DNA from: Rossellomorea sp. BNER
Lineage (GTDB): Bacteria; Bacillota; Bacilli; Bacillales; Bacillaceae_B
Length of the DNA: 59,171 nucleotides
Assembly: GCA_024213275.1 (NCBI GenBank)
Contig: JANAVG010000022.1
Span: 1 to 59,171, forward strand
Direction of reading: 5' to 3'
The translations under genes and the position numbers were made by a program. The notes beneath the pieces were generated by a model. It searched no databases and was not told the origin of the DNA. It saw only the letters and a program-made list of their open reading frames with translations. Positions 42,825 through 51,033 of the stretch are shown here, piece after piece (the stretch's first letter is position 1; each line of letters starts with the position of its first letter).

Positions 42825-43703
42825 TCATTTAAATAACGGTAAAAGAGCATCACTTAATTTTCCAAACTCCCCAACCGACAATGTCTCACCTCTTCTTGTT
42901 GGATCGATGTCTATTGATTCTAAGGCTTGAATGATCGATTCCTTCTTCTTTTTTCCATCTGGGAGCTGACTCGTTAGGTTATTCAATAATGTCTTTCTTC
43001 TTTGAGCAAAAGAAGACCTTGTAACAGTAAAGAAAAACTCTTCATCTTTAACTTTTACTAGTGGCACTTCTCTTTTGGTTAACTTAATAACGGAAGAGTC
43101 CACATTAGGCTGAGGCATAAAAACCGTTTTGGGTACTGTCATAACCGTTTCAGCCTCTGTATAGTATTGAATGGCGATCGACAGGGAGCCATACTCTTTA
43201 GTCCCTGGAGAAGCTGCGATACGGTCTCCTACTTCTTTCTGAAGCATGACACATATCCCTTTAATCGGGAGTTGATCTCCCAGTAATTTCAATATAATTG
43301 GTGTTGTCACATAGTAAGGGAGATTCGCCACAACCATAATATCCTTGTAACCTGATAACTCCTGTTGGATGAGTTCACGAACGTCTGCTTTTAATATGTC
43401 TTGATGAACCACCTTAACATTATCGTATGGGGAAAGCGTATCCTCCAAAATAGGGAGTAATCGTTGATCAATTTCAAAAGCTAAAACCTTACCCGAAGTT
43501 CTAGCTAAATGCTCGGTTAAAGCTCCTATCCCTGGACCGATCTCAATAACCGCATTCTCTTTTGACAGACCTGCATATTCTGTTATTCGTTTAAGTATAT
43601 TAGGATCAATCAAGAAATTTTGACCTAAGCTTTTTTTAAAAGAAAAACCATATTTCTTTAGTATTTCCTTTGTTCTTATCGGTGTTGCTATATCTTTAAG
43701 CAT
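42825..43703 (-). CDS. rsmA: 16S rRNA dimethyladenosine transferase
   Basis: KsgA: SAM-dependent dimethylation of the two adjacent adenines in helix 45 of 16S rRNA, a late step in 30S assembly. The 292-residue protein has SLGQNFLID, SAM motif VIEIGPGIGALTEHL and catalytic NLPYYVTTP. Its start overlaps the end of rnmV by 8 nt, a conserved pairing of two rRNA maturation enzymes. Confidence 0.97.
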   Translation of the reverse strand: MLKDIATPIRTKEILKKYGFSFKKSLGQNFLIDPNILKRITEYAGLSKENAVIEIGPGIGALTEHLARTSGKVLAFEIDQRLLPILEDTLSPYDNVKVVHQDILKADVRELIQQELSGYKDIMVVANLPYYVTTPIILKLLGDQLPIKGICVMLQKEVGDRIAASPGTKEYGSLSIAIQYYTEAETVMTVPKTVFMPQPNVDSSVIKLTKREVPLVKVKDEEFFFTVTRSSFAQRRKTLLNNLTSQLPDGKKKKESIIQALESIDIDPTRRGETLSVGEFGKLSDALLPLFK

Positions 43704-44256
43704 TTTCTTCCTCCTGTAATATAAGCTTCAAAGCCTTTGAGAATTGGCCACGGCTGATTTCAAACATAATCAATCTTTTGTGTAATTGTTTACCGTTCGT
43801 ATAACCAATCCTTAGAACTTCTCCTAATCGTTCTCTACGTTCTTTCGCTTTAGGGTGACCAATTAAGCCCGCCGTCACCAAATCATCTTTTGTGATTTCT
43901 TCTTTTTGTAGACTTTCAATTACATGCGCATGGTTTAAAGCATCCCTTATGACCTCAGGGGAAGCATGTTCCACTCCAATTCCTCTTCCACGCTTCGGAA
44001 GAGCGTCCGTTTTCTTTATAAAAGCATGTCGGCACCCTGGCACCTTTTCACTTATGATCTTTCGAATGCGCTCTCCTGGATAGTCTGGATCAGTTAAAAC
44101 AATAACACCTCTTTTTTCTTGAGCGTGCAAAATCTTATTAATGGTATCCTCCGAAACAGCTGATCCGTTCGTTTCAATTGTATCTGCATCTACGGCCCGT
44201 TTTATTGCTGTGGTATCATCTCTTCCTTCAACGACTATAATTTCTTTTATTTTCAT
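43696..44256 (-). CDS. rnmV: Ribonuclease M5
   Basis: Toprim-fold nuclease maturing both ends of 5S rRNA in complex with L18. The Toprim signature is seen as VVEGRDDT near the N-terminus and LTDPDYPGERIRK around residues 55-67. The 186-residue length is standard. It is coupled to rsmA. Its substrate is the 5S RNA of the flanking operons. Confidence 0.96.
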   Translation of the reverse strand: MKIKEIIVVEGRDDTTAIKRAVDADTIETNGSAVSEDTINKILHAQEKRGVIVLTDPDYPGERIRKIISEKVPGCRHAFIKKTDALPKRGRGIGVEHASPEVIRDALNHAHVIESLQKEEITKDDLVTAGLIGHPKAKERRERLGEVLRIGYTNGKQLHKRLIMFEISRGQFSKALKLILQEEENA

Positions 44257-44387
44257 ATTTCCTCCGAAGTTTTTGAAACATTTTTACGACCTAAATCGTC
44301 TAATCTAATGAGACATATTTAATGTTTAATTATAACGAGTAAAATGGTAAAGAAAAAGCAAGGAAGAAAATTTCCTTTTTTAACCCA

Positions 44388-44416
44388 TAAAAAAAAGCAG
44401 GGTGAACTCCCCTGCT
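44388..44416 (-). terminator. yabE terminator
   Basis: On the minus strand AGCAGGG and CCCTGCT form a perfect 7-bp stem followed by TTTTTTTT, just after the yabE stop. Confidence 0.9.
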
Positions 44417-44423
44417 CTTGCTA

Positions 44424-45641
44424 TTAATTAAGGATTTTGACCTTTACACTTTTTCTTCCCCATGAATAGGCATCTGACTTTGATGAAAAGAATACATCTA
44501 TCTTGTTTCCTCTAATTGCACCACCTGTGTCTGCTGCAACAGCATAACCGTATCCTTCAACGTACACTTTAGATCCTAGAGGAATAACGGATGGATCAAC
44601 AGCAATAACTTTCACACCTGGGTTTGCTTTTAGATTAATGCCTGTAGTCGTAACACCTGAACACCCATTACAACTAGCCGTATAAGCTGTCGAGCTAACA
44701 TAAAACTCTCTTTCACTTGAACTTTCTTGGGAAGATGAATCGCTTTGTCCACGTGAGACTTGAGCAACTATCGTTTTTGTCCCTACGTTAACAATTTTAT
44801 CCGTGCTATCTTTTATAACTCTTTCACTAAGCAATTTACGAGAAACTTCTTTCCCGTTCTCTTTAATAATCTCATATTTCATTTCCTTCAGACCCTTTTC
44901 TCCTTCTTGAACGACTTTTTCGTTCCCTTTTGTGAGGTCTGAGTCTTTCTTTGTCACTACTTTAAATGCCGTTGGTTCTTCCACTACATCGGTGACTTTT
45001 TCAACCCGAACAACATTTACGACATCGTTCACTTTGATCACTTTGTCCAGAGCAGGTTCTACGCGGTCTTGTTTATCGAGTGTAATACCTTGTTGTTTTA
45101 AAAAGTCAGCGACCGTAGTCGAAGTCGACCACGCTTCTTTTTCCTTTCCTCCTTCAACAATCTTAACAGGAAAGGCGGGTTCAATATGGATCTTCGTCTC
45201 ACCAGTAACTTGTTCATTAATCCCTGGCTTTATTTTGTCATGTTCCCCAATTTCAATTTTATTTTCTCTTAGTAATTCTTTGACAGTGGAAGCTGTTGTC
45301 CAAACTGTCTTCTTTTTGTCTCCTACCGTCAATTCAACCTGTTTAGCTGGTTCCCATACGACTTTCATGTTATTTGTAACCTCCGTACTTGCCGAGGGAT
45401 ACAAATAGTCTTGTGAGTGTGTAGAAATCTCTAAGTCTTGTAATATATCTTGAATGGTGTTTGCATGCGTTCTGATTTCTTTTTCCTTGCCATCTATTGT
45501 CAATGCAACAGTCTTTTTAGATCCCTCATAAAAGAGAAACCCAACGGCTGCCATAAAGACGACGATACTTGCTGTAATGATGGCCCATTTACTATTACTC
45601 ATAGACTTTGAAAACAGGTTTTTCATGCTTTTTGTATTCAT
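44424..45641 (-). CDS. yabE: RpfB/YabE-like cell wall protein with 3D domain
   Basis: A 405-residue exported protein: one N-terminal hydrophobic anchor (about 18-38), three DUF348 repeats (starting near VALTIDGKEKEI, VELTVGDKKKTV and VKIVEGGKEKEA), a G5 domain (about 225-300), a Ser-rich linker and a C-terminal 3D domain with VSSTAYTAS and AADTGGAIRGNKIDVFF, a double-psi barrel with lytic transglycosylase-like Asp residues. Predicted autolysin or resuscitation factor. In B. subtilis yabE is controlled by an antisense RNA; I see no proof of that here. Confidence 0.92.
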   Translation of the reverse strand: MNTKSMKNLFSKSMSNSKWAIITASIVVFMAAVGFLFYEGSKKTVALTIDGKEKEIRTHANTIQDILQDLEISTHSQDYLYPSASTEVTNNMKVVWEPAKQVELTVGDKKKTVWTTASTVKELLRENKIEIGEHDKIKPGINEQVTGETKIHIEPAFPVKIVEGGKEKEAWSTSTTVADFLKQQGITLDKQDRVEPALDKVIKVNDVVNVVRVEKVTDVVEEPTAFKVVTKKDSDLTKGNEKVVQEGEKGLKEMKYEIIKENGKEVSRKLLSERVIKDSTDKIVNVGTKTIVAQVSRGQSDSSSQESSSEREFYVSSTAYTASCNGCSGVTTTGINLKANPGVKVIAVDPSVIPLGSKVYVEGYGYAVAADTGGAIRGNKIDVFFSSKSDAYSWGRKSVKVKILN

Positions 45642-45667
45642 GAAAAACGCCTCCTTTTCTCGGAGTG

Positions 45668-45696
45668 ATTATATAGAGTATTGAATAGACTGTCAA
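45668..45696 (-). promoter_or_regulatory. yabE sigma-A promoter
   Basis: TTGACA (45696-45691), 17-bp spacer, TATAAT (45673-45668) on the minus strand: full consensus. Confidence 0.85.
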
Positions 45697-45884
45697 CCCA
45701 ATCCTCTATCTTTCTAAAAATCTAGCAATTTTGGGAACATATTCCTCATTATGCATAAAAACATTTCAAAAAGAAAGGGAGACTTCTCGACATGGTTATC
45801 CTATGAATCAAATAAGTCATGTAGAACTTTTTAGATTTAGACACTTTTTGGACAAGCTCCCACAAGAATCGACATCGAATTATA

Positions 45885-46652
45885 TCAATTTATGGCGAAT
45901 AACTTTTTGGCATTTTCCGTTGTTTTTCGAGCAACTTCTGCAAAAGAAAGCTCCTTAATTTCTGCAATTTGCTCCGCTACTAATTTCACATAGGAAGGCT
46001 CATTTCTTTTTCCTCTATACGGATGAGGTGCTAAGAATGGGCAATCCGTTTCAATTAGTAACCTTTCTAAAGGAATTTCAGCAGCTACTTCTTTCGGTTT
46101 CTTTGCATTTTTAAATGTGACCGGACCTCCAAGGGATATGTAGAAATTCATTTCAACACATTCTTTTGCCACTTCAGGGCTTCCGCTATAACAATGCATG
46201 ATTCCACCAACTTCTCGTGCTTCTTCCTCTTTTAAAATATCAACTATGTCCTGTGTCGCTTCTCGATTATGAATGATAATAGGGAGCTGTACCCTTTTAG
46301 CTAATTGAATCTGTTTGCGGAATACATCTTTTTGAATATCTTTAGGGGACTTGTCCCAATGATAGTCTAGCCCCATTTCACCAATAGCCACTACTTTGGG
46401 GTGGTTCGCTAACTCCTCAATCCACACTAAGTCTTCATCCTTCATATCAATCGCATCAACAGGATGCCAACCGATACTAGCGTAAATAAAATCGTATTTT
46501 TCTATTAGTTCCATTGCTTTCTCAATGGTTGGTCGGTCAAATCCGACAACGACCATGTTTTGAACCCCTTCTGAAACAGCTCTTTCAATTACTTCTTCTA
46601 AGTCGTCATTAAATTGATCTGCATTAAGGTGCACGTGTGTATCAAATAACAT
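45885..46652 (-). CDS. tatD: TatD family metal-dependent DNase (YabD)
   Basis: A 255-residue amidohydrolase-fold nuclease. Metal ligands are visible in FDTHVHLNAD (start), GEMGLDYHWD, IIHNREA, MHCYSGS and LIETDCPFLAP. TatD proteins act as 3'-5' exonucleases in DNA repair or turnover. It lies between metS and yabE as in B. subtilis, without tight coupling. Confidence 0.93.
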   Translation of the reverse strand: MLFDTHVHLNADQFNDDLEEVIERAVSEGVQNMVVVGFDRPTIEKAMELIEKYDFIYASIGWHPVDAIDMKDEDLVWIEELANHPKVVAIGEMGLDYHWDKSPKDIQKDVFRKQIQLAKRVQLPIIIHNREATQDIVDILKEEEAREVGGIMHCYSGSPEVAKECVEMNFYISLGGPVTFKNAKKPKEVAAEIPLERLLIETDCPFLAPHPYRGKRNEPSYVKLVAEQIAEIKELSFAEVARKTTENAKKLFAIN

Positions 46653-46922
46653 TGAGAAAAACTCCTTTAAATGAGTTTAGTTTAATATAAATCAATATAA
46701 CTTTCATCACAGGTAGATGACATTTATATTACAATTGAAAGTAGTTAATTTGTCGATACTAACTTTTATATAGATTAATTTTCCGCAAATATCCAATATT
46801 ATTTATACTTCTTGTCGAAAGTTTCTATTAATACTACTTACGAGTTACTGTGTATATATTATAGTAATAAAATTTATCACAACCTAAGTACACAGTTAAT
46901 GATCGAGATTGTTATTCTAAAA
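46653..46922. other. AT-rich gap upstream of tatD
   Basis: No gene. It has one exact Spo0A-box match TTGTCGAA (46812-46819) and one 7/8 match TTGTCGAT (46750-46757). It adjoins the parS-bearing metS terminator. Confidence 0.35.
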
Positions 46923-46923
46923 T

Positions 46924-46983
46924 AAAAAACATAGAGGTTTCCGTAGAAAAGATGTTCCACGTGAAACACTTCTATGTTTTTAA
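46924..46983 (-). terminator. metS terminator with parS in its loop
   Basis: On the minus strand AAAACATAGA (46981-46970 region) pairs with TCTATGTTTT and is followed by TTATTTTAG; an inner GTTTC / GGAAAC pairing extends it. The loop carries the parS sequence. Confidence 0.8.
46953..46968. promoter_or_regulatory. parS site (Spo0J/ParB binding)
   Basis: TGTTCCACGTGAAACA is a complete match to the 16-bp Bacillus parS consensus TGTTNCACGTGAAACA. Such sites cluster around oriC, nucleate ParB spreading and load SMC. This one lies 28 bp after the metS stop codon. It agrees with the origin-proximal nature of the window. Confidence 0.93.
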
Positions 46984-46995
46984 TCGTTCATGCTA

Positions 46996-48948
46996 TTATT
47001 TTACTTTTGATCCATTAGGAAGGGATTGATCTACACCAGCTAATGATAAGACTCCATTTTGTTCACCAGCTAAAATCATTCCTTCAGATAATTCTCCACG
47101 CAATTTTACTGGTTTCAAATTCGTCACACAGATAACTTTTTGTCCAACTAATTGTTCTGGTTGGTAATGCTTAGCAATACCCGAAACAACTTGGCGTTTT
47201 TCATAACCTAAATCTAGTTGAATTTTAAGAAGTTTATCCGCTTTTTTTACTGGTTCAGCATGGACCACTTCCGCGACTCTTAAGTCTATTTTCATAAACT
47301 CATCGATTGTAATTTCATCCATTTCATCTTTTTCAGGTAATGCTTCTTCAGTTGGAGAGGAACCTTTCATCTTATCTTTAATGTAGTCAACTTCCTCTTG
47401 TAAATCCAATCTTGGGAATATTGGTTCTCCTTTTTTTACAACGGTTGTCCCATCAGGAATCATCCCAAAACTTTCTATACTTTCCCAAGTGCGATCATAT
47501 TCTTTCTCCAAGTTCAATTGTTGAAAGATTTTTGTCGGGGTTTGTGTTAAGAATGGTTGAAGCATAACAGCAACACGCCTTAATGACTCAGCTAAATGGG
47601 CCATTACGCTTCCAAGCTCATCTCTTTTATCTTCTTCTTTTGCAAGAACCCATGGTTGAGTTTCATCTATATATTTATTCGTGCGACTAATAAGCTGCCA
47701 TATATTTGAGAGCGCAACCGAAAACTCCATATTTTCCATAGCGCTTTCATAGTTTGCAGTAGTGTTATGGTTAAACTCAAGAAGTTGTTGATCAAACTTA
47801 CCATTTGAACCTTTATAGGTTGGAATAACACCATCAAAGTATTTATTAATCATGGCAATCGTTCGGTTTAAGAGGTTTCCTAAGTCATTTGCTAAATCAA
47901 AGTTTATTCTTTCTACAAATCCTTCAGGTGTAAATACACCATCTGATCCAAACGGAACTTCTCTTAACAAGTAATAGCGTAGTGAATCTAAACCATAACG
48001 ATCAATAAGGGTAACTGGATCTACTACATTTCCCTTTGATTTGGACATTTTTCCATCTTTCATTAGTAACCAGCCATGAGCAAATACTTTTTTAGGAAGT
48101 GGCAGTTCAAGAGCCATTAGCATGATTGGCCAATAAATCGTATGGAAACGAACAATTTCTTTCCCTACAAGATGAACGTCTGCAGGCCAATATTTCAGGT
48201 ATCTCGTATCATTCTCACTTCCATACCCGAGTGCCGTTATATAATTTGATAAAGCATCAATCCATACATAAATGACATGTTTTGGATCCCCAGGTACCTT
48301 TACACCCCAATCAAAAGTTGTTCGGGATACGGCAAGATCCTCTAAACCTGGTTTAATAAAATTATTAATCATTTCATTTTTACGAGATTCTGGTTGAATA
48401 AATTCTGGGTTTTCTTCGTAATATTTTAAAAGGCGGTCTACATAGTTACTCATTTTAAAAAAGTAGGATTCTTCTTTCACTTTCTCTACAGGTCTACCGC
48501 AATCAGGACATTTTCCATCTTCAAGCTGGCGTTCTGTGAAAAAGGATTCACAAGGGGTACAATACCATCCTTCATATTGATCAAGATATATATCTCCTTG
48601 TTCAACCAATCTTTTAAAGATTTTTTCAACAATTTCTTTATGCCGTGGTTGAGTCGTTCGAATAAAATCATCGTAAGAAATATCCAACTTTCCCCATAAG
48701 CGTTCTATTCCCTCAACAATATTATCGACGTACGCTTGAGGGGTGACGCCTTCCTCTTCTGCTTTCCTTTGAATCTTTTGGCCATGTTCGTCTGTACCAG
48801 TAAGGTACATAACATCAAATCCACGCATTCTCTTATACCGAGCCATTGCATCCCCAGCAACAGTTGTATAGGCATGTCCAATATGTAAATTGCCACTTGG
48901 ATAATAAATCGGTGTTGTTATATAGAAAGTATTCAATTTTTCCTTCAT
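46996..48948 (-). CDS. metS: Methionyl-tRNA synthetase
   Basis: A 650-residue class I synthetase: HIGH motif SGNLHIGHAYTT (about 18-29), zinc-binding CTPCESFF...CPDCGR insertion (about 127-147), KMSKS motif KMSKSKGN (about 300) and a C-terminal EMAP/Trbp111-like tRNA-binding domain (about 550-650; IDLRVAEVVHAEPV). The start ATG follows GGAGG. It is divergent from abrB; its leader carries two terminator-like hairpins. Confidence 0.97.
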   Translation of the reverse strand: MKEKLNTFYITTPIYYPSGNLHIGHAYTTVAGDAMARYKRMRGFDVMYLTGTDEHGQKIQRKAEEEGVTPQAYVDNIVEGIERLWGKLDISYDDFIRTTQPRHKEIVEKIFKRLVEQGDIYLDQYEGWYCTPCESFFTERQLEDGKCPDCGRPVEKVKEESYFFKMSNYVDRLLKYYEENPEFIQPESRKNEMINNFIKPGLEDLAVSRTTFDWGVKVPGDPKHVIYVWIDALSNYITALGYGSENDTRYLKYWPADVHLVGKEIVRFHTIYWPIMLMALELPLPKKVFAHGWLLMKDGKMSKSKGNVVDPVTLIDRYGLDSLRYYLLREVPFGSDGVFTPEGFVERINFDLANDLGNLLNRTIAMINKYFDGVIPTYKGSNGKFDQQLLEFNHNTTANYESAMENMEFSVALSNIWQLISRTNKYIDETQPWVLAKEEDKRDELGSVMAHLAESLRRVAVMLQPFLTQTPTKIFQQLNLEKEYDRTWESIESFGMIPDGTTVVKKGEPIFPRLDLQEEVDYIKDKMKGSSPTEEALPEKDEMDEITIDEFMKIDLRVAEVVHAEPVKKADKLLKIQLDLGYEKRQVVSGIAKHYQPEQLVGQKVICVTNLKPVKLRGELSEGMILAGEQNGVLSLAGVDQSLPNGSKVK

Positions 48949-48982
48949 TTTAATCCTCCTTTATTTTATCCCTCTATCTCAA

Positions 48983-49048
48983 AAAAGACTGATAGAAGAC
49001 CAGTCTTTTTCTTCATAAGAAAACCTATTAAATCAAGGTTTTTTTCTA
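48983..49048 (-). promoter_or_regulatory. metS leader with two terminator-like hairpins
   Basis: On the minus strand AAAACCT...AGGTTTTCTT (about 49045-49021) is followed by AAAAGACTG...CAGTCTTTTTT (49009-48981), both hairpin plus T-run, between the putative metS promoter and its start. There is no T-box AGGGTGGNACC or SAM riboswitch core. A leader attenuator is possible. Confidence 0.5.
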
Positions 49049-49087
49049 TGAATTTATACTTTTTAGCTTAACCTCTTATATCATCAA

Positions 49088-49116
49088 AATATACCTAAAA
49101 AAACCTCATTCTGCAA
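49088..49116 (-). promoter_or_regulatory. Candidate metS promoter
   Basis: TTGCAG (49116-49111), 17-bp spacer, TATATT (49093-49088) on the minus strand, which would give a leader of about 130 nt. Confidence 0.45.
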
Positions 49117-49129
49117 CTATAAGGATAGA

Positions 49130-49201
49130 TTGTCGAATGAGTTATCGTTTCAATATGGATTTTGTCGTTTATTGTCGAATTTTATCGTTTCTATTCGACA
49201 A
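49130..49201. promoter_or_regulatory. Array of Spo0A-box-like sites upstream of abrB
   Basis: Exact TTGTCGAA at 49130-49137, 49172-49179 and, on the minus strand, 49201-49194. Related octamers TTATCGTT (49142), TTGTCGTT (49162) and TTATCGTT (49182) lie 10 or 20 bp from the central box, that is on one helical face. Confidence 0.6.
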
Positions 49202-49327
49202 CCAAAATCTTGTTGTTTTTATTACGATAATATGTAATTGGAAATTTAAAATTTAATAAATAGAGAAAACCGCTATATGTTAAGCTTCTGACAACCATTT
49301 TTTTTAAAAAATTGACAAATAAAATTA

Positions 49328-49393
49328 TTGACGTATATGGGAATCGCTGGTATGATAAAAACACAATCAAGAAAATTGTCGAATAATGACGAA
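49328..49393 (+). promoter_or_regulatory. abrB promoter and tandem 0A boxes
   Basis: TTGACG (49328-49333), 17-bp spacer, TATGAT (49351-49356). Downstream of the start, TTGTCGAA (49376-49383) and TGACGAA (49387-49393) form the tandem Spo0A boxes seen at B. subtilis abrB, where Spo0A-P represses. An additional TTGACA at 49312 may give a second promoter. Confidence 0.85.
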
Positions 49394-49434
49394 ATAAAAT
49401 AAAATATAAAAAAGTTTTGGGAGGAGATTTAATC

Positions 49435-49719
49435 ATGAAATCTACAGGTATTGTACGTAAAGTTGACGAATTAGGAAGAGTTGTAATCCCAATAGAATTA
49501 CGACGCACATTAGGAATTGCTGAAAAAGATGCTCTAGAAATCTATGTTGATGATGAAAGAATTATCTTAAAAAAATATAAGCCAAGTATGACTTGTCAAA
49601 TTACTGGTGAAGTATCTGATGATAACATTAAGCTTGCTGATGGCAAATTAGTTCTTAGCCGTGAAGGAGCAGAAAAATTAATTCAAGAAATTCAAAGCTC
49701 ATTTGAAACGATTAAATAA
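49435..49719 (+). CDS. abrB: Transition state regulator AbrB
   Basis: Global repressor of post-exponential genes. The 94-residue tetramer-forming protein has an N-terminal swapped-hairpin DNA-binding domain (MKSTGIVRKVDELGRVVIPI; ELRRTLGI) and a short C-terminal oligomerisation domain. The start is ATG 49435 with GGGAGGAG 9 nt upstream; an in-frame TTG 18 nt earlier lies in that site. It is the only protein gene on the plus strand here, as in B. subtilis. It is repressed by Spo0A-P and is a substrate of YabT-type kinases in B. subtilis. Confidence 0.97.
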   Translation: MKSTGIVRKVDELGRVVIPIELRRTLGIAEKDALEIYVDDERIILKKYKPSMTCQITGEVSDDNIKLADGKLVLSREGAEKLIQEIQSSFETIK

Positions 49720-49753
49720 TAAAAGGTTCACCCAAAGTTGAAGGTGACCCATT

Positions 49754-49846
49754 AAAGTCAGGAACCACATTATAGTATTAATATATTGAACTAATCTTAT
49801 GGGGGTTATTTTAAATATTAATATTGGGGTTCCTGACTTTTTTATT
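49754..49846 (+). terminator. Long hairpin terminator of abrB (GTCAGGAACC element 1)
   Basis: AAAGTCAGGAACC (49754-49766) and GGTTCCTGACTTT (49828-49840) are perfect inverted repeats with an AT-rich interior that also pairs (TATTAATAT / ATATTAATA), followed by TTTATTTT. It has the same terminal motif as 55298-55384. Confidence 0.85.
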
Positions 49847-49886
49847 TTAGCGTTACCTTTTATGATATACTCATGCAAACATTTTA

Positions 49887-50768
49887 TTATTCTACGATAT
49901 GATAAGCTTGATAGACCTCTCGTTTTGGAATTTTCCTATCCTTGGCCACCATTTTGATTGCCTCTTTAGATGAAGTCCCTTTTTCACTCATAAAATGCTC
50001 GACATGCTTCTGTATCGAAAGATCCTCCCACCATTGGTTTTCCTCTAATACCTGTTCTGACGCACCCTCAATTATGATACAAAATTCTCCTCTAATCTCA
50101 TTCTCCGCTGACCATTGAAGCACCTCTTCAACAGAACCTCTAATAAACTCTTCAAATTTCTTCGTTAATTCGCGGCTAAGAACGATTCTACGATTTCCAA
50201 AAATTGATTTCAGCTCATTCAACGTGTCTTTCAAACGATGTGGAGATTCATAAAGAATAATCGTAGCCATCATTTTAGCTAATTGCTCAAGTTCTTCCCG
50301 CTTATTTTTCTTTTGGCGTTGAAGGAACCCATAAAAATAAAACGGTTGAGGATTAATCCCTGATGCAATCAAAGCCGTCAATGCGGCATTTGCACCTGGT
50401 AATGGAATAACTGATACCATTTTTTCAATGGCAAACTGTACAAGTTCATATCCCGGATCGGAAATACATGGCATTCCTGCATCACTTACAAGAGCAACTT
50501 TCTCACCTTGGACCATTCGTTCTATTAATTTCGCTCCACTTACTTCTTTATTATGCTCATGATAACTCACAATAGGAGTATCAATCTCAAAGTAATGGCA
50601 TAATTTTTTTGAATTTCGCGTATCTTCAGCAGCAATAACATCAACGTTTTTCATTATATTAATGGCCCGAAATGTCATATCTTCTAAATTTCCAATAGGG
50701 GTTGGAACAAGATATAGACAGCCTTGTTCTTCATTCTGAAAACTTTTCTGTTGATGCACATTCTTCAC
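49887..50768 (-). CDS. rsmI: 16S rRNA 2'-O-ribose C1402 methyltransferase
   Basis: A 293-residue tetrapyrrole-methylase-fold enzyme modifying C1402 in the decoding centre. It shows YLVPTPIGNLEDMTFRA, AAEDTRNSKKL, VALVSDAGMPCISDPGY and LPGANAALTALI. It overlaps the end of yazA; the order trmN6-yazA-rsmI is conserved in Bacillus. Confidence 0.95.
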   Translation of the reverse strand: MKNVHQQKSFQNEEQGCLYLVPTPIGNLEDMTFRAINIMKNVDVIAAEDTRNSKKLCHYFEIDTPIVSYHEHNKEVSGAKLIERMVQGEKVALVSDAGMPCISDPGYELVQFAIEKMVSVIPLPGANAALTALIASGINPQPFYFYGFLQRQKKNKREELEQLAKMMATIILYESPHRLKDTLNELKSIFGNRRIVLSRELTKKFEEFIRGSVEEVLQWSAENEIRGEFCIIIEGASEQVLEENQWWEDLSIQKHVEHFMSEKGTSSKEAIKMVAKDRKIPKREVYQAYHIVE

Positions 50769-51033
50769 CTTCTTTCATTTCGGCTAAAAACTCTTCTTTC
50801 TTTATTCTTGATAATTGTTTAAAAGCATATTCTGCTTGCATGGCTTCTCTTTTTGTTGAATAAACCCCGAAATGTACAAGTTCAACTGGTTTTCGTGCTC
50901 TCGTATACTTTGCACCTTTTCCTTCGTTATGTTGCTTTATTCGTCTATTAATATCTGTAGTATAGCCCCCGTAGTATGAACCGTCCTTACACTCTAATAC
51001 ATAAAAGATGTGGTGATCATTGCCCTTTTCCAT
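50731..51033 (-). CDS. yazA: GIY-YIG domain protein (YazA)
   Basis: About 100 residues forming a single UvrC-type GIY-YIG nuclease fold (FYVLECKDGSYYGGYTTDIN; the conserved Arg in KREAMQAEYAFKQLSR). The start is set at ATG 51033 (MEKGNDHHIF), matching the B. subtilis homologue; the frame continues upstream within trmN6. The function is unknown to me; it is presumably a nuclease of the YhbQ type. Confidence 0.88.
   Translation of the reverse strand: MEKGNDHHIFYVLECKDGSYYGGYTTDINRRIKQHNEGKGAKYTRARKPVELVHFGVYSTKREAMQAEYAFKQLSRIKKEEFLAEMKEGEECASTEKFSE

Noticed and set aside
45731..45958. 75-codon plus-strand ORF
   Set aside because: It overlaps the 3' end of tatD antisense and lacks a ribosome-binding site.
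48949..49120. T-box or SAM riboswitch before metS
   Set aside because: No AGGGTGGNACC-type antiterminator sequence and no S-box core are found in the leader on the minus strand.
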